This document shows positions 1 through 9,088 of a DNA stretch of 41,387 nt, piece after piece. The DNA lies in contig NZ_MBPN01000041.1 of assembly GCF_001695625.1 (NCBI RefSeq), positions 1 through 41,387 of the forward strand, in the 5' to 3' direction. Origin of the DNA: Pseudomonas defluvii (GTDB lineage Bacteria; Pseudomonadota; Gammaproteobacteria; Pseudomonadales; Pseudomonadaceae). Below the pieces are notes generated by a model. The model was not told the origin of the DNA, did no database searches, and saw only the letters and a list, made by a program, of their open reading frames with translations. How positions within the stretch are numbered: position 1 is the stretch's first letter; the number at the start of each line of letters is the position of its first letter. The translations under genes were made by a program, and so were the position numbers.

Positions 1-9
1 GAGCAAGTC

Positions 10-516
10 ATGCGATATAGGAAGTTTCGCTATGGCTGGAAGAATGTTTCGCACAAAAGTTGGGTTGTTCCTGATCAAAAATATATAGCTAAAGATTTTG
101 AGCTTTCAGATTACGGTTTTGTGGGAGCAGGCTGCACGATATATCCTAAGGTTAAGGCGGGGCGATTTTTATTGATGGCCCCAGGTGTATCAGTAATTGG
201 TTCCGACCATGAGTTTTCTATTGTAGGTGTACCGACGTGCTTTTCTGGTCGACAGCTTCTGGAGCAAACGGAAATCGGTGACGATGTGTGGGTTGGTCAA
301 GATGCACTAATCATGGCGGGAGTAAAAGTTGGCTCCTGTTCAATAATCGCTGCTAAATCGGTAGTCACGAAAGATGTCCCACCGTTTGCTATTGTTGCAG
401 GGGTGCCAGCAAAGGTAATACGTTATCGTTTTACAAGTGACTTGGAGCGGCAGCGCCATCTCGCTACTATTTCAAGTCACAAAGGCTATGGTGAGTTGGT
501 CGGCGATTTGGAGTGA
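10..516 (+). CDS. Hexapeptide-repeat O-acetyltransferase (WcaF/CysE-LbetaH type)
   Basis: The 168-residue protein has the left-handed beta-helix hexapeptide pattern, clearest at about residues 87-131 (IGDDVWVG, IMAGVKVG, SIIAAKSVV), and the closing GVPAKVI motif typical of acetyl-CoA-dependent sugar O-acetyltransferases. His67 in GSDHEF is a candidate catalytic residue. It probably acetylates a sugar of the surface polysaccharide built by the downstream genes. The reading frame is open to the left edge of the window, so the true start may lie upstream; the ATG at 10 begins with a plausible family N-terminus (MRYRKFRYG). The next gene follows after 3 bases, so they are co-transcribed. The AT-rich codons differ from the genes to the right. 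The acceptor sugar cannot be told. Confidence 0.85.
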   Translation: MRYRKFRYGWKNVSHKSWVVPDQKYIAKDFELSDYGFVGAGCTIYPKVKAGRFLLMAPGVSVIGSDHEFSIVGVPTCFSGRQLLEQTEIGDDVWVGQDALIMAGVKVGSCSIIAAKSVVTKDVPPFAIVAGVPAKVIRYRFTSDLERQRHLATISSHKGYGELVGDLE

Positions 517-519
517 CGT

Positions 520-1386
520 ATGAGTTTTCAGAAAAGATTTTATTATTTACTGCAGGATTTTGTTCCTCGTATTTTTATGCCCTATGTTCTTAGGGTCGCT
601 GTCCTGTTTCGCTTTTTGGCTACGCGAAATAAACAGGGTTTGATGAAAAACTTGGATCTGAAAAATATTGCAGCGGGCAAGGATGCTTTTTTGTTGGCCA
701 CCGGGCCAAGTTTGAAAGGGATTGATTTAAGTTTTCTGGCTGGAAATGATTGTTTTAGTGTGAGTAATTTTATTTTACATCCACAGCTGAATGTGATCAG
801 GCCGAAGTTTCATTTTTTTGCGCCATATCATGAGCCCCTGGTTTATGAAGAGTATATTTCTTGGCTTGTTAAGGCTGATAAAGAGTTGCCTTTGGAAACA
901 TCCATAGTGCTAGGCTTGCAAACCAAAGTAGATGTTGAGAAGTTTGGTATTTTTCAAACCAGGTCTGTTTATTATTTGTGCTTGGAAAAATCTCAAATTT
1001 CAAGTGATATTGATCTTACTCGCCCTGTGCTAGCTCCACAGACCAGCCCTATTATGGTTTTACCAGTGCTCTATTATATGGGCTATAAGCGAGTGTTTCT
1101 TCTTGGTTGTGATCATAATATATTAAAAGATTATGGTGGCGTTGTTGAGAATTTTTATGAGTCAGGTCAGGATCCAAGGAAAAATGCTACCTCGGGTGAT
1201 AATTGGCGTGACGGTATAATCAAGCATCTGGATAATGCGAAGAATGTATTTGTGCAATATGAGTATTATCGAAAGATTTTTGAGTCGTCAGGTAGGTCTC
1301 TGAAGCATACTTCTAAATATGGTTGGCTTGATTTTATTGAGTATGTCCCACTCAATAAAGATGATATTTTTAAGGCGGAAAAATGA
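520..1386 (+). CDS. DUF115/MptE-like protein in polysaccharide cluster (function unknown)
   Basis: This is a 288-residue protein without a predictable membrane segment beyond a hydrophobic N-terminal stretch (about 18-33). It carries LLATGPSL at residues 58-65, which resembles the nucleotide-binding GxGPSL start of DUF115/MptE-like proteins and of some sialyltransferase-fold enzymes. It also has [13 protein letters not shown] at 188-200, the matching late motif of that fold. Such proteins occur in surface-glycan clusters, but their reactions are mostly unknown; a glycosyl- or phosphate-transferase role is inference only. The gene is strongly AT-rich. Its stop overlaps the gmd start as ATGA, indicating translational coupling. 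Confidence 0.75.
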   Translation: MSFQKRFYYLLQDFVPRIFMPYVLRVAVLFRFLATRNKQGLMKNLDLKNIAAGKDAFLLATGPSLKGIDLSFLAGNDCFSVSNFILHPQLNVIRPKFHFFAPYHEPLVYEEYISWLVKADKELPLETSIVLGLQTKVDVEKFGIFQTRSVYYLCLEKSQISSDIDLTRPVLAPQTSPIMVLPVLYYMGYKRVFLLGCDHNILKDYGGVVENFYESGQDPRKNATSGDNWRDGIIKHLDNAKNVFVQYEYYRKIFESSGRSLKHTSKYGWLDFIEYVPLNKDDIFKAEK

Positions 1387-2501
1387 AAAAAGCACTTATT
1401 ACCGGCGTTACAGGGCAGGACGGCTCTTACTTGGCTGAGTTTCTCTTGGAGAAAGGCTATGAAGTACATGGTATTAAGCGCCGTGCTTCGTCTTTTAATA
1501 CTCAGCGTGTTGACCATATCTACCAGGATCCGCACGTAGATAATCGTAATTTTGTTTTGCATTATGGCGATTTGAGTGACTCTTCTAACCTCACTCGTAT
1601 TATTCAGGAAGTACAGCCTGATGAGGTGTACAACTTGGGGGCACAGTCCCATGTTGCAGTGAGTTTTGAGTCCCCGGAGTACACCGCAGACGTTGATGCC
1701 ATGGGCACACTGCGTATTCTTGAAGCTATTCGTTTGTTGGGCTTGGAGAAAAAAACACGCTTCTATCAGGCGTCGACGTCCGAGCTTTATGGACTGGTGC
1801 AAGAAATTCCTCAAAAGGAAACGACACCGTTCTACCCTCGCTCCCCTTATGCGGTAGCCAAGCTTTATGCCTACTGGATTACAGTAAACTACCGTGAAGC
1901 TTATGGTATGTATGCCTGCAACGGCATTTTGTTCAACCATGAGTCGCCGCGTCGTGGTGAAACATTCGTAACACGTAAGATTACACGCGCTTTGGCGAAC
2001 ATCGCCCAAGGCCTGGAAAAGTGTTTGTTCCTCGGCAATATGGATGCCCTGCGTGACTGGGGTCATGCCAAGGACTACGTCCGCATGCAATGGATGATGT
2101 TGCAGCAAGAGCAACCGGAAGACTTCGTGATTGCAACCGGTGTTCAATATTCGGTGCGTGAGTTCGTACGGTGGTCGGCTGCTGAGCTTGGCCTTACGCT
2201 GCGCTTTGAAGGTGAAGGCGTTGAAGAGCATGCGATTATCGAACACATTGAAGGCGACAAGGCACCGGCACTGAAGGTCGGTGATGTCGTTGTCCGCGTA
2301 GATCCGCGTTATTTCCGGCCTGCCGAGGTGGAAACCTTGTTGGGTGATCCAACCAAGGCCAAAGAAAAATTGGGTTGGGTACCGGAAATTACCGTACAGC
2401 AAATGTGCGAAGAGATGGTGCGCGAGGACTTGAAAGCAGCTCAGCGCCATGCGCTGCTGAAGTCCCACGGCCATGACTTGCCTGTATCTGTGGAGAACTG
2501 A
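1383..2501 (+). CDS. gmd: GDP-mannose 4,6-dehydratase
   Basis: The enzyme converts GDP-D-mannose to GDP-4-keto-6-deoxy-D-mannose, the first committed step to GDP-L-fucose, in the cytoplasm. The 372 residues have the usual length. The N-terminal Rossmann motif GVTGQDGSY (8-16) binds NADP. The extended-SDR catalytic residues sit at Thr132, Glu134, Tyr156 and Lys160 (STSELYG, YAVAK), the same numbering as in the E. coli enzyme. The start overlaps the preceding gene by four bases, and fcl starts 2 bases after the stop, so the genes form an operon. The partner fcl shows the product is fucose rather than rhamnose. Confidence 0.97.
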   Translation: MKKALITGVTGQDGSYLAEFLLEKGYEVHGIKRRASSFNTQRVDHIYQDPHVDNRNFVLHYGDLSDSSNLTRIIQEVQPDEVYNLGAQSHVAVSFESPEYTADVDAMGTLRILEAIRLLGLEKKTRFYQASTSELYGLVQEIPQKETTPFYPRSPYAVAKLYAYWITVNYREAYGMYACNGILFNHESPRRGETFVTRKITRALANIAQGLEKCLFLGNMDALRDWGHAKDYVRMQWMMLQQEQPEDFVIATGVQYSVREFVRWSAAELGLTLRFEGEGVEEHAIIEHIEGDKAPALKVGDVVVRVDPRYFRPAEVETLLGDPTKAKEKLGWVPEITVQQMCEEMVREDLKAAQRHALLKSHGHDLPVSVEN

Positions 2502-2503
2502 TT

Positions 2504-3481
2504 GTGGCCCGTAATCTGGAACAGTCGATTTTTGTGGCCGGCCATCGTGGAATGGTTGGCTCAGCCATCGTTCGCAGGCTCAAGACGCTTGGCTACTCGA
2601 ACATCCTCACCGCAACGCGGGATGAGTTGGATTTGCTCGACCAGGCGGCGGTTCGGCAATTTTTTCAAACTCATGCCATTGACCAGGTTTATCTGGCCGC
2701 AGCCAAAGTAGGTGGTATTCATGCGAATAACACCTATCCGGCCGATTTTATTTTTGACAACCTGATGATTGAGGCCAACATCATTCAGGCTGCTCACCTG
2801 CGTGGTGTTCAAAAGCTGCTATTTCTCGGTTCTTCCTGCATCTATCCAAAGCTGGCAGTGCAGCCTATGACGGAGGCTGCGTTACTGACAGGTGTGCTTG
2901 AACCAACGAACGAGCCTTATGCATTGGCCAAAATTGCTGGTATCAAGCTTTGTGAAAGCTACAACCGTCAGCATGGCCGCGATTATCGTAGTGTGATGCC
3001 AACCAACCTCTATGGCCCGCACGATAATTATCACCCTGAAAACAGCCATGTTATTCCAGCGTTGCTGCGTCGCTTCCACGAGGCTACTCAGCGAGGTGAT
3101 ACCGAGGTTGTGATCTGGGGCAGTGGCAAGCCAATGCGTGAATTTCTACATGTCGACGATATGGCTGCTGCCTGCGTGCATGTCATGGAGCTCGAGCCCG
3201 AGCTATATCAGGCACACACACAGCCAATGCTTTCTCACATCAACGTTGGTACGGGCGTCGATTGCACGATTGCTGAGTTGGCGCACACGGTTGCCAAAGT
3301 GACCGGATTTCAGGGCAAGCTGACGTTCGATGCGACGAAGCCCGACGGTGCTCCGCGCAAGTTGATGGACGTTTCGCGTTTGGCCGCGTTGGGCTGGACA
3401 GCCAGTATTGGCCTTGAGCAAGGCTTGCAGAGTGCCTATCAGTGGTACGTCGACAATGTGCAAAACGCTCGGACTCACTGA
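2504..3481 (+). CDS. fcl: GDP-L-fucose synthase (epimerase/reductase)
   Basis: This 325-residue extended SDR epimerises and reduces GDP-4-keto-6-deoxymannose to GDP-L-fucose using NADPH. Visible are the cofactor loop GHRGMVG (13-19), the SSCIYPK segment (110-116) with the catalytic Ser/Cys region, and the Tyr139-x3-Lys143 pair (EPYALAK). NLYGPHDN follows, as in E. coli Fcl/WcaG. The start is GTG at 2504, two bases after gmd. Its stop TGA overlaps the ATG of the next gene at 3481. It works directly with gmd to supply activated fucose for the polysaccharide. Confidence 0.96.
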   Translation: MARNLEQSIFVAGHRGMVGSAIVRRLKTLGYSNILTATRDELDLLDQAAVRQFFQTHAIDQVYLAAAKVGGIHANNTYPADFIFDNLMIEANIIQAAHLRGVQKLLFLGSSCIYPKLAVQPMTEAALLTGVLEPTNEPYALAKIAGIKLCESYNRQHGRDYRSVMPTNLYGPHDNYHPENSHVIPALLRRFHEATQRGDTEVVIWGSGKPMREFLHVDDMAAACVHVMELEPELYQAHTQPMLSHINVGTGVDCTIAELAHTVAKVTGFQGKLTFDATKPDGAPRKLMDVSRLAALGWTASIGLEQGLQSAYQWYVDNVQNARTH

Positions 3482-4689
3482 TGAAAATTCTGCTTTATGG
3501 CATCAATTACAGCCCAGAGCTGACTGGAATCGGTAAATACAGCGGCGAAATGGCCCGCTGGCTTGCTGAGCAAGGCCATGAGGTGCGGGTTGTTACCGCA
3601 CCACCGTATTATCCCGATTGGAAAGTGTGGCCTGCGTTTTCGTCCTGGCGTTTTAACTGTACTCAAGAGGAGGGCGTCAGTGTTTACCGGTGCCCGCTCT
3701 ATGTGCCGGCTAAACCGACGGCACTAACGCGCTTGTTGCACCTGGCAAGTTTTTCTATCTCATCTTCGTTGGCAATGCTGGCGCAGTTGAGGTGGAAGCC
3801 AGACCTGGTAGTTCTGGTGGTCCCGACGCTATTTTGTGCACCTCAGACGCTCCTGCTGGCTAAGCTGGCGGGCGCTAAGTCCGTTCTGCACATTCAGGAT
3901 TTTGAAGTCGATGCATTGTTTGGCCTGCGGATTGCCAACAGCGGCGTGCTAAAACGTATTGCTTATGGCGCAGAGCGGCTGATTTTGCGCGCATTTGACC
4001 GTGTTTCAAGCATTTCTGCGGCCATGCTGCGGCGCGCCCAGAGCAAAGGTGTCAGCGTTGAGCAGTTGCGTTTTTTCCCTAACTGGTCTGAAACCGCACG
4101 GTTTGCCAATGTTGCGCGTAATGACGCATTGCTTGCCCGACTTGGCATTGATCCTGCCAAGAAGGTGCTGCTTTACTCCGGGAACATAGGCGAGAAGCAG
4201 GGGCTGGAAAGTGTAATTGAAGCTGCGGATCGCCTTAAGGGCCGTGCGGAGCTGGTGTTCCTGATCGTTGGCGAAGGCGCAGGTAAGGCCCGATTGCAAG
4301 CGTTGGCAGCATCGAAGCAACTGTCGAACGTAGTCTTTGCACCGTTGCAACCCTATGAGGACCTGCCCGCGCTGCTCGCCAGTGCCGATTGCCATTTGGT
4401 CATTCAGAAACGTGGGGCTGCAGATGCGGTACTGCCATCAAAACTGACCAACATCCTTGCAGTAGGCGGCAATGCAGTTATTACCGCAGACCCTGAGACC
4501 AGTCTGGGCTTGTTGTGCCAAGACCATCCAGGCATTGCAGAACGGGTAGAGCCCGAGTCTGTCGAGGCATTGCTTAGGGGGATTGAGGGTTGCCTGGCTA
4601 TGCCCTTGCCTAACCTGATTGCTACAGCATATGCCCATGATTTTCTCGACAAGGATCGGATTCTGGCTCGGTTTATCGATGAGGTTTAA
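3481..4689 (+). CDS. WcaI-type glycosyltransferase (GT4, GT-B fold)
   Basis: The 402-residue protein begins [20 protein letters not shown], the characteristic start of colanic-acid WcaI-like glycosyltransferases. It has the GT-B layout with an N-terminal Rossmann half and a C-terminal donor-binding half (LLYSGNIGEKQGLE, LPSKLTNILAVGG). It probably transfers a sugar, possibly fucose given the neighbours, onto the lipid-linked repeat unit at the cytoplasmic face of the membrane. I chose the ATG at 3481, which overlaps the fcl stop (ATGA); an in-frame extension to 3442 exists but lies inside fcl. Donor and linkage are unknown. Confidence 0.9.
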   Translation: MKILLYGINYSPELTGIGKYSGEMARWLAEQGHEVRVVTAPPYYPDWKVWPAFSSWRFNCTQEEGVSVYRCPLYVPAKPTALTRLLHLASFSISSSLAMLAQLRWKPDLVVLVVPTLFCAPQTLLLAKLAGAKSVLHIQDFEVDALFGLRIANSGVLKRIAYGAERLILRAFDRVSSISAAMLRRAQSKGVSVEQLRFFPNWSETARFANVARNDALLARLGIDPAKKVLLYSGNIGEKQGLESVIEAADRLKGRAELVFLIVGEGAGKARLQALAASKQLSNVVFAPLQPYEDLPALLASADCHLVIQKRGAADAVLPSKLTNILAVGGNAVITADPETSLGLLCQDHPGIAERVEPESVEALLRGIEGCLAMPLPNLIATAYAHDFLDKDRILARFIDEV

Positions 4690-4776
4690 TTTTCTTTCTT
4701 GTTGTAATGTGTTGGGCGTGCTGCACGGCATGCAGAATTCATTTTTTGGTAGTACGACTTCAAAGGACAAAAACAC

Positions 4777-6204
4777 ATGTTGCTTCCGGTAATCATGGCT
4801 GGCGGTTCCGGCTCGCGTCTCTGGCCGCTTTCGCGTCAACTTAACCCCAAGCAATTTTTGCCGATGGTCGACCAGAATCAGTCCATGCTGCAAGCCACGA
4901 TTGAGCGCCTGCAGGGGCTGGACGCCCAAGCGCCACGCTTGATTTGCAACGAGCAGCATCGGTTTCTTGCAGCAGAGCAGCTACGTCAGATTGGCCTGGA
5001 GCAGGCCAATATTCTGTTGGAGCCAATGGGGCGTAACACGGCACCTGCCATTGCTTTGGCGGCATTGCAGGCCATAGAAGAGGGTCAGGATCCGTTGCTG
5101 CTGGTTTTGGCTGCCGATCACTTGATTCAGGACGTGCCAGCGTTCCATGCCAGTATTGAGGCTGCCATGGTGTTAGCCAAAGCAGGCAAGCTTGTCACCT
5201 TTGGCATCGTGCCGGCTTACCCTGAAACCGGTTATGGCTACATCCAGAAAGGCGAAGTGCTTGGCAGTGAAGGGTTCAAGGTCAACCGTTTCGTTGAGAA
5301 GCCGGACTTGTCCACAGCCCAGCATTACGTTGCCTCTGGGGACTATTTTTGGAACAGTGGCATGTTCATGTTTCGTGCCAGCCGCTACTTGGCGGAGCTG
5401 GAGGCGTTCCAGCCCGACATTCTCAAGGTGTGCCGTCAGGCATTGGCGGGGGCAGAGCAGGACCTGTACTTCACCCGTATTGATGCAGATGCCTTTGGCC
5501 AGTGCCCGGACGACTCGATCGATTATGCGGTGATGGAAAAAACGGCCGATGCCGCCATGGTGCCGCTGGATGCTGGATGGAGTGACATCGGGTCATGGTC
5601 TGCACTGTGGGATGTCAGCGAAAAGGACAGCAACGGGAATGTCCTGAAGGGGGATGTCCTTCAACACGGTACTCGTCATAGCTATGTGCATGCCGAGCAT
5701 CGCTTGGTGACGACGGTAGGGGTCGAGGACCTGGTTATTGTTGAGACCAAGGATGCTGTCCTGGTTGCCCACAAGAGTCATGTGCAAGACGTCAAAAAGA
5801 TTGTTGAGCAGCTCAAGCAGGAGCAGCGCCATGAGCATGCCAATCACCGTGAAGTGTATCGTCCTTGGGGGGTGTACGATTCGATCGATAGCGGGCACCG
5901 TTATCAGGTCAAACGTATCACCGTAAAACCTGGGGCCAAGCTCTCAGTCCAGATGCACCATCACCGTGCGGAGCACTGGATTGTGGTGAGCGGTACGGCG
6001 AGTGTCACCAATGGCGACAAAACCTATTTGGTCACCGAGAACCAGTCCACCTACATCCCTATCGGCCAAGTTCACGCCTTGGAAAATCCAGGCGTTATAC
6101 CATTGGAGCTGATTGAGGTTCAGTCAGGTACGTACCTGGGAGAAGACGATATTGTGCGCTTTGAAGATAAGTACGGGCGTGTCAATCCAAAAAATAAAGC
6201 ATGA
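4777..6204 (+). CDS. manC: Mannose-1-phosphate guanylyltransferase / mannose-6-phosphate isomerase (bifunctional)
   Basis: This 475-residue type II enzyme makes GDP-mannose, the substrate of gmd. The pyrophosphorylase signature [12 protein letters not shown] is at residues 9-20 and the FVEKP sugar-binding motif near 171-175. The C-terminal cupin isomerase domain carries the metal-binding [10 protein letters not shown] near 392-401. Homologues are named ManC, AlgA, PslB or WbpW depending on the cluster, so the symbol is by function. A purine-rich ribosome site (AAAGGAC, about 4762-4768) precedes the ATG. The 87-base gap from the previous gene leaves room for a promoter, but I see no clear one. 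Confidence 0.95.
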   Translation: MLLPVIMAGGSGSRLWPLSRQLNPKQFLPMVDQNQSMLQATIERLQGLDAQAPRLICNEQHRFLAAEQLRQIGLEQANILLEPMGRNTAPAIALAALQAIEEGQDPLLLVLAADHLIQDVPAFHASIEAAMVLAKAGKLVTFGIVPAYPETGYGYIQKGEVLGSEGFKVNRFVEKPDLSTAQHYVASGDYFWNSGMFMFRASRYLAELEAFQPDILKVCRQALAGAEQDLYFTRIDADAFGQCPDDSIDYAVMEKTADAAMVPLDAGWSDIGSWSALWDVSEKDSNGNVLKGDVLQHGTRHSYVHAEHRLVTTVGVEDLVIVETKDAVLVAHKSHVQDVKKIVEQLKQEQRHEHANHREVYRPWGVYDSIDSGHRYQVKRITVKPGAKLSVQMHHHRAEHWIVVSGTASVTNGDKTYLVTENQSTYIPIGQVHALENPGVIPLELIEVQSGTYLGEDDIVRFEDKYGRVNPKNKA

Positions 6205-6346
6205 CTGATAGTGACTCAGGAGGGGGTGGCCGGCGCTGGCGCCTCTGAGTTGCTGTGTAGGGTAGGGTGTTGTGACTGCGGGGGCGGTGCCTGGCTGCAG
6301 TGCGCGCTAACCAGTGTTTTATAGAGATTGGGGCCTGTTCAACGAC
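6205..6346 (+). other. Intergenic segment with imperfect hairpin before the priming transferase
   Basis: The gap between manC and the next gene contains an imperfect stem with arms ACTCAG (6213-6218) and CTGAGT (6245-6250) around a GC-rich middle, without a T-run. Near 6318-6326 lies TTTATAGAG, which could serve as a -10 element for the downstream gene. Both are weak and no -35 partner is convincing. Confidence 0.3.
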
Positions 6347-7726
6347 ATGCAAGTCACTCATCGGTATCAACCAACATTTGCAGAACGTTATCCCGTTCCT
6401 TTTTTTGTCGCGTTAACGGACATGGTCATCGTCTTGGTGGCGGGCTTGTTTGCCTTCCATTACCGTTTTCAGCACTTTGAGATGACGGGGCGTTACAACA
6501 CCGCAACGATGATTACGGCTATTGTGGTCGTAGTCTGTTTGGCGTTGGGCGGTGTTTATGGTTCTCAACGAGGCCATTCCTTCTGGCGTCAACTCGGTGT
6601 CTTGGTGGTTTGCTGGCTGTCCGCCGCAGGCATTCTTTTATCGTTGACGTTTTTCCTGAAGCTTTCAGATAACTATTCCCGTATCTGGTTCAGCGTAATG
6701 TTATTTATGGGTGGCGCATTGTGTTTGTTGCTGCGCCTTTCCGTGTTTTTATTTTTACGCCGTATACGTGGCTCAGGGCTGAACCTGAAGAGTGTACTGC
6801 TGATTGATTCTGGAGGGCAGTCGGCCAGCCAACTAAACAGTGGTCGCACCTTGGAAGAAGACGGTTTTCGTATTTCCGCAAGCCTCGCGTTTAGCCAGGA
6901 TGACGGCTGGATGGACAGCCTGGTCGCCAAAGTGGATGAGTTAGGTGTGCATGAAGTATGGCTGTGCCTGCCGCTCAGTGAAGGGGGCGTCATCCGCTCC
7001 ATCATGTATGCCCTTCGGCACCACACTGTTGCGGTTCGCTTCATTCCGGAGTGGGGTGATATCCGCTTGCTGAACCACAAGGTGAGCCATATTGCCGGCT
7101 TGTATTCATTGGACCTTAGCTGCAGCCCGATGGATGGCTCGGCGTTGGTCGTCAAGCGGCTTGAAGACCTGATCATTGGAGGCTTGATAAGCCTTTTGAT
7201 ACTTCCGGTTTGCCTGTTAATTGCTTTGGCAATCAAGGTGTCGTCCCCTGGGCCAGTTTTGTTTAAACAGTATCGAACGGGCATCAACGGTAAACATTTC
7301 AAAGTGTACAAATTTCGCTCGATGGTTGTGCATAGCGAAGGTGGCGTTACCCAGGCCACGCGCAACGATGTGCGTGTGACCAAAGTCGGGGCGTTTTTAC
7401 GACGTACTAGCCTTGATGAACTACCGCAGTTTTTCAATGTGCTCCAAGGGCGTATGTCGATTGTTGGACCTCGCCCCCATGCATTGGCGCACAACGAGTA
7501 CTACAAGGAGTTGGTTGAGTCTTACATGCAGCGGCATAAGGTCAAGCCAGGTATCACCGGTTGGGCTCAAGTCTGCGGCTACCGTGGGGAGACTGATACG
7601 CTCGAAAAAATGCAAAAACGGGTCGAATATGATCTGTGGTACATCGATAATTGGTCGCTCTGGGTTGACCTGAAAATTATAGTTCTCACGGTTTTTAAAG
7701 GCTTCATTAATAAAAACGCATTTTGA
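6347..7726 (+). CDS. Undecaprenyl-phosphate glycosyl-phosphate transferase (WcaJ/PslA-type initiating enzyme)
   Basis: The protein (459 residues from the ATG at 6347) is a polyprenol phosphate hexose-1-phosphate transferase. It has four or five hydrophobic segments in the first 130 residues and a central CoA-binding-like domain. The C-terminal catalytic bacterial sugar transferase domain carries KFRSM (about 322), RTSLDELPQF, VGPRPHA and GITGWAQV. It loads the first sugar phosphate (often glucose) on undecaprenyl phosphate at the inner membrane and so starts each repeat unit. An ATG at 6314 would add 11 residues, but it lacks a ribosome site and lies over a possible -10 box. The sugar (Glc, Gal or GlcNAc) cannot be read from sequence. 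Confidence 0.92.
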   Translation: MQVTHRYQPTFAERYPVPFFVALTDMVIVLVAGLFAFHYRFQHFEMTGRYNTATMITAIVVVVCLALGGVYGSQRGHSFWRQLGVLVVCWLSAAGILLSLTFFLKLSDNYSRIWFSVMLFMGGALCLLLRLSVFLFLRRIRGSGLNLKSVLLIDSGGQSASQLNSGRTLEEDGFRISASLAFSQDDGWMDSLVAKVDELGVHEVWLCLPLSEGGVIRSIMYALRHHTVAVRFIPEWGDIRLLNHKVSHIAGLYSLDLSCSPMDGSALVVKRLEDLIIGGLISLLILPVCLLIALAIKVSSPGPVLFKQYRTGINGKHFKVYKFRSMVVHSEGGVTQATRNDVRVTKVGAFLRRTSLDELPQFFNVLQGRMSIVGPRPHALAHNEYYKELVESYMQRHKVKPGITGWAQVCGYRGETDTLEKMQKRVEYDLWYIDNWSLWVDLKIIVLTVFKGFINKNAF

Positions 7727-7746
7727 TTTTGTTTGGGGAATTAGTG

Positions 7747-9009
7747 GTGGCTATGAATGGAGTAGAAGTATTGCGGGGTGGCGGCACTAAAGGCCGAAGC
7801 TGGCAGCTTGTTATGATTTGGATGCTGGCTATTGGTTTGTTTATTCAGTTGAGTGGTAAGGTTTGGATTCAGTCCGGTAGCGCGAGGAACGCTCAAGTAT
7901 ATATATGGCTACTTTTGCCTGCGCTGATTTTTGTTTTTTACAAGTTGATCGTTCGGAGTAAATGTGTACCGTCGGCTCACTACATTCCGTGGATTTTTTT
8001 TCTGCTCTGGGTCGGCTTGAGTGCACTATGGGCAACAGGCTCTGAAAAGGATGCGTTCTCGCTTGCAAAGCGAGGGTTGCTGATTGCCCTGTATCTTCAA
8101 GCGATCTACTTACTAATGTCCTACAATGAGGCCTTTCTGAAGAAGGCGTTGTTGGCAGGGGTCGTCATGGTTGCTATAGGCGCCCTTGTCAGCATTGTTT
8201 ATCAGTTTGGCATTTTGGATAAACCACTGGCCTATCGTGCTTACCGTATAGATCGCTCGGGTATCGGGAATTTTGCCAATTACGGCTGGCCTGTAGTCGC
8301 CGGTATTTTCCACGGTGCAATTGCTATTTGGGCACTCGGTGTGGCATTGGATAAGCGCACGGTGTTCAAGTCAGTACTGTTTTGGCTCGCTATCTTCATG
8401 CTGTTGAGCCTCTATGTATTGTTGACCTATACCAGGGGGGCATGGTTCGCCTTGCTGGGGGGGATTGTGGCTGTCGTCATTTTACAAAACTCCAGGCTCG
8501 GTTGGTGGTTGCTGGGGATCGGCACAGTGCTTGTCCTTGCACTGGTCATCAAGTTTTGGCCGCAGTTGGTCATCGAGTTTCAGGAAAAGCAGTTGTCTGG
8601 GCGCGGGCCTATTTGGGTCTACTATTTTAAAGTCATGTCAGGTCACTGGGCCGTAGGGCACGGGCTGGGCACACCCTTCGAGTATCGCTGGCCTGATGGC
8701 GTTCATGTTTCCCCTCATGCCCATAGCTTGTACCTCCAACAGGTCTACGACAGCGGCATCGTTTCGCTTGCGTTGCTAGCTGCGGGTCTACTGGGGTTGG
8801 CTCATAAAGCTTGGAAACTGCGCAGCAACTATTGGGTGCGTCTTGCATTTCCTGCACTGGTCTTTGCGCTGATCGCCATGCTTACGGATGTTGAGCGGAT
8901 CTTTAGTCGACCTGGTGACTACTGGACGTTGTTCTGGTTGCCAGTGGCGATTTTGTTGGCGGTGCCGATGCGGTCTAAAGATGCTGACCAAGTCACTGTG
9001 TCGAATTAG
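7747..9009 (+). CDS. O-antigen ligase / Wzy-type polymerase family membrane protein
   Basis: This protein of about 420 residues has roughly ten hydrophobic helices and one large periplasmic loop near residues 290-330. It ends with the O-antigen ligase signature around PHAHSLYLQQ and YDSGIVSL, including the conserved His. TRGAWFALLGG earlier supplies the conserved Arg region. It either polymerises repeat units (Wzy) or ligates them to an acceptor (WaaL-like); sequence alone does not decide. The frame is open back to TTG 7723 in the overlap with the previous gene. GGGGA at 7735-7739 suits the GTG at 7747 best, with ATG 7753 as alternative. It is the last gene of the polysaccharide operon. Confidence 0.85.
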   Translation: MAMNGVEVLRGGGTKGRSWQLVMIWMLAIGLFIQLSGKVWIQSGSARNAQVYIWLLLPALIFVFYKLIVRSKCVPSAHYIPWIFFLLWVGLSALWATGSEKDAFSLAKRGLLIALYLQAIYLLMSYNEAFLKKALLAGVVMVAIGALVSIVYQFGILDKPLAYRAYRIDRSGIGNFANYGWPVVAGIFHGAIAIWALGVALDKRTVFKSVLFWLAIFMLLSLYVLLTYTRGAWFALLGGIVAVVILQNSRLGWWLLGIGTVLVLALVIKFWPQLVIEFQEKQLSGRGPIWVYYFKVMSGHWAVGHGLGTPFEYRWPDGVHVSPHAHSLYLQQVYDSGIVSLALLAAGLLGLAHKAWKLRSNYWVRLAFPALVFALIAMLTDVERIFSRPGDYWTLFWLPVAILLAVPMRSKDADQVTVSN

Positions 9010-9017
9010 TAGCTTTG

Positions 9018-9047
9018 AGGCAGGCGCATTGCGCGCCTGCCTTTTTC
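9018..9047 (+). terminator. Rho-independent terminator of the polysaccharide operon
   Basis: A perfect 10-bp stem (AGGCAGGCGC, 9018-9027, with its complement at 9033-9042) and a 5-base loop are followed by a run of Ts. It lies 9 bases after the stop of the ligase/polymerase gene and marks the right end of the polysaccharide cluster. Confidence 0.9.
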
Positions 9048-9088
9048 AACATGTGGGAACTGTGGGCTATTGTCCGGAGTTCCTCGAT

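Noticed and set aside
1266..2474. Long minus-strand frame of 402 residues over gmd
   Set aside because: It is antisense to a gene with perfect catalytic motifs and shows no recognisable domain.
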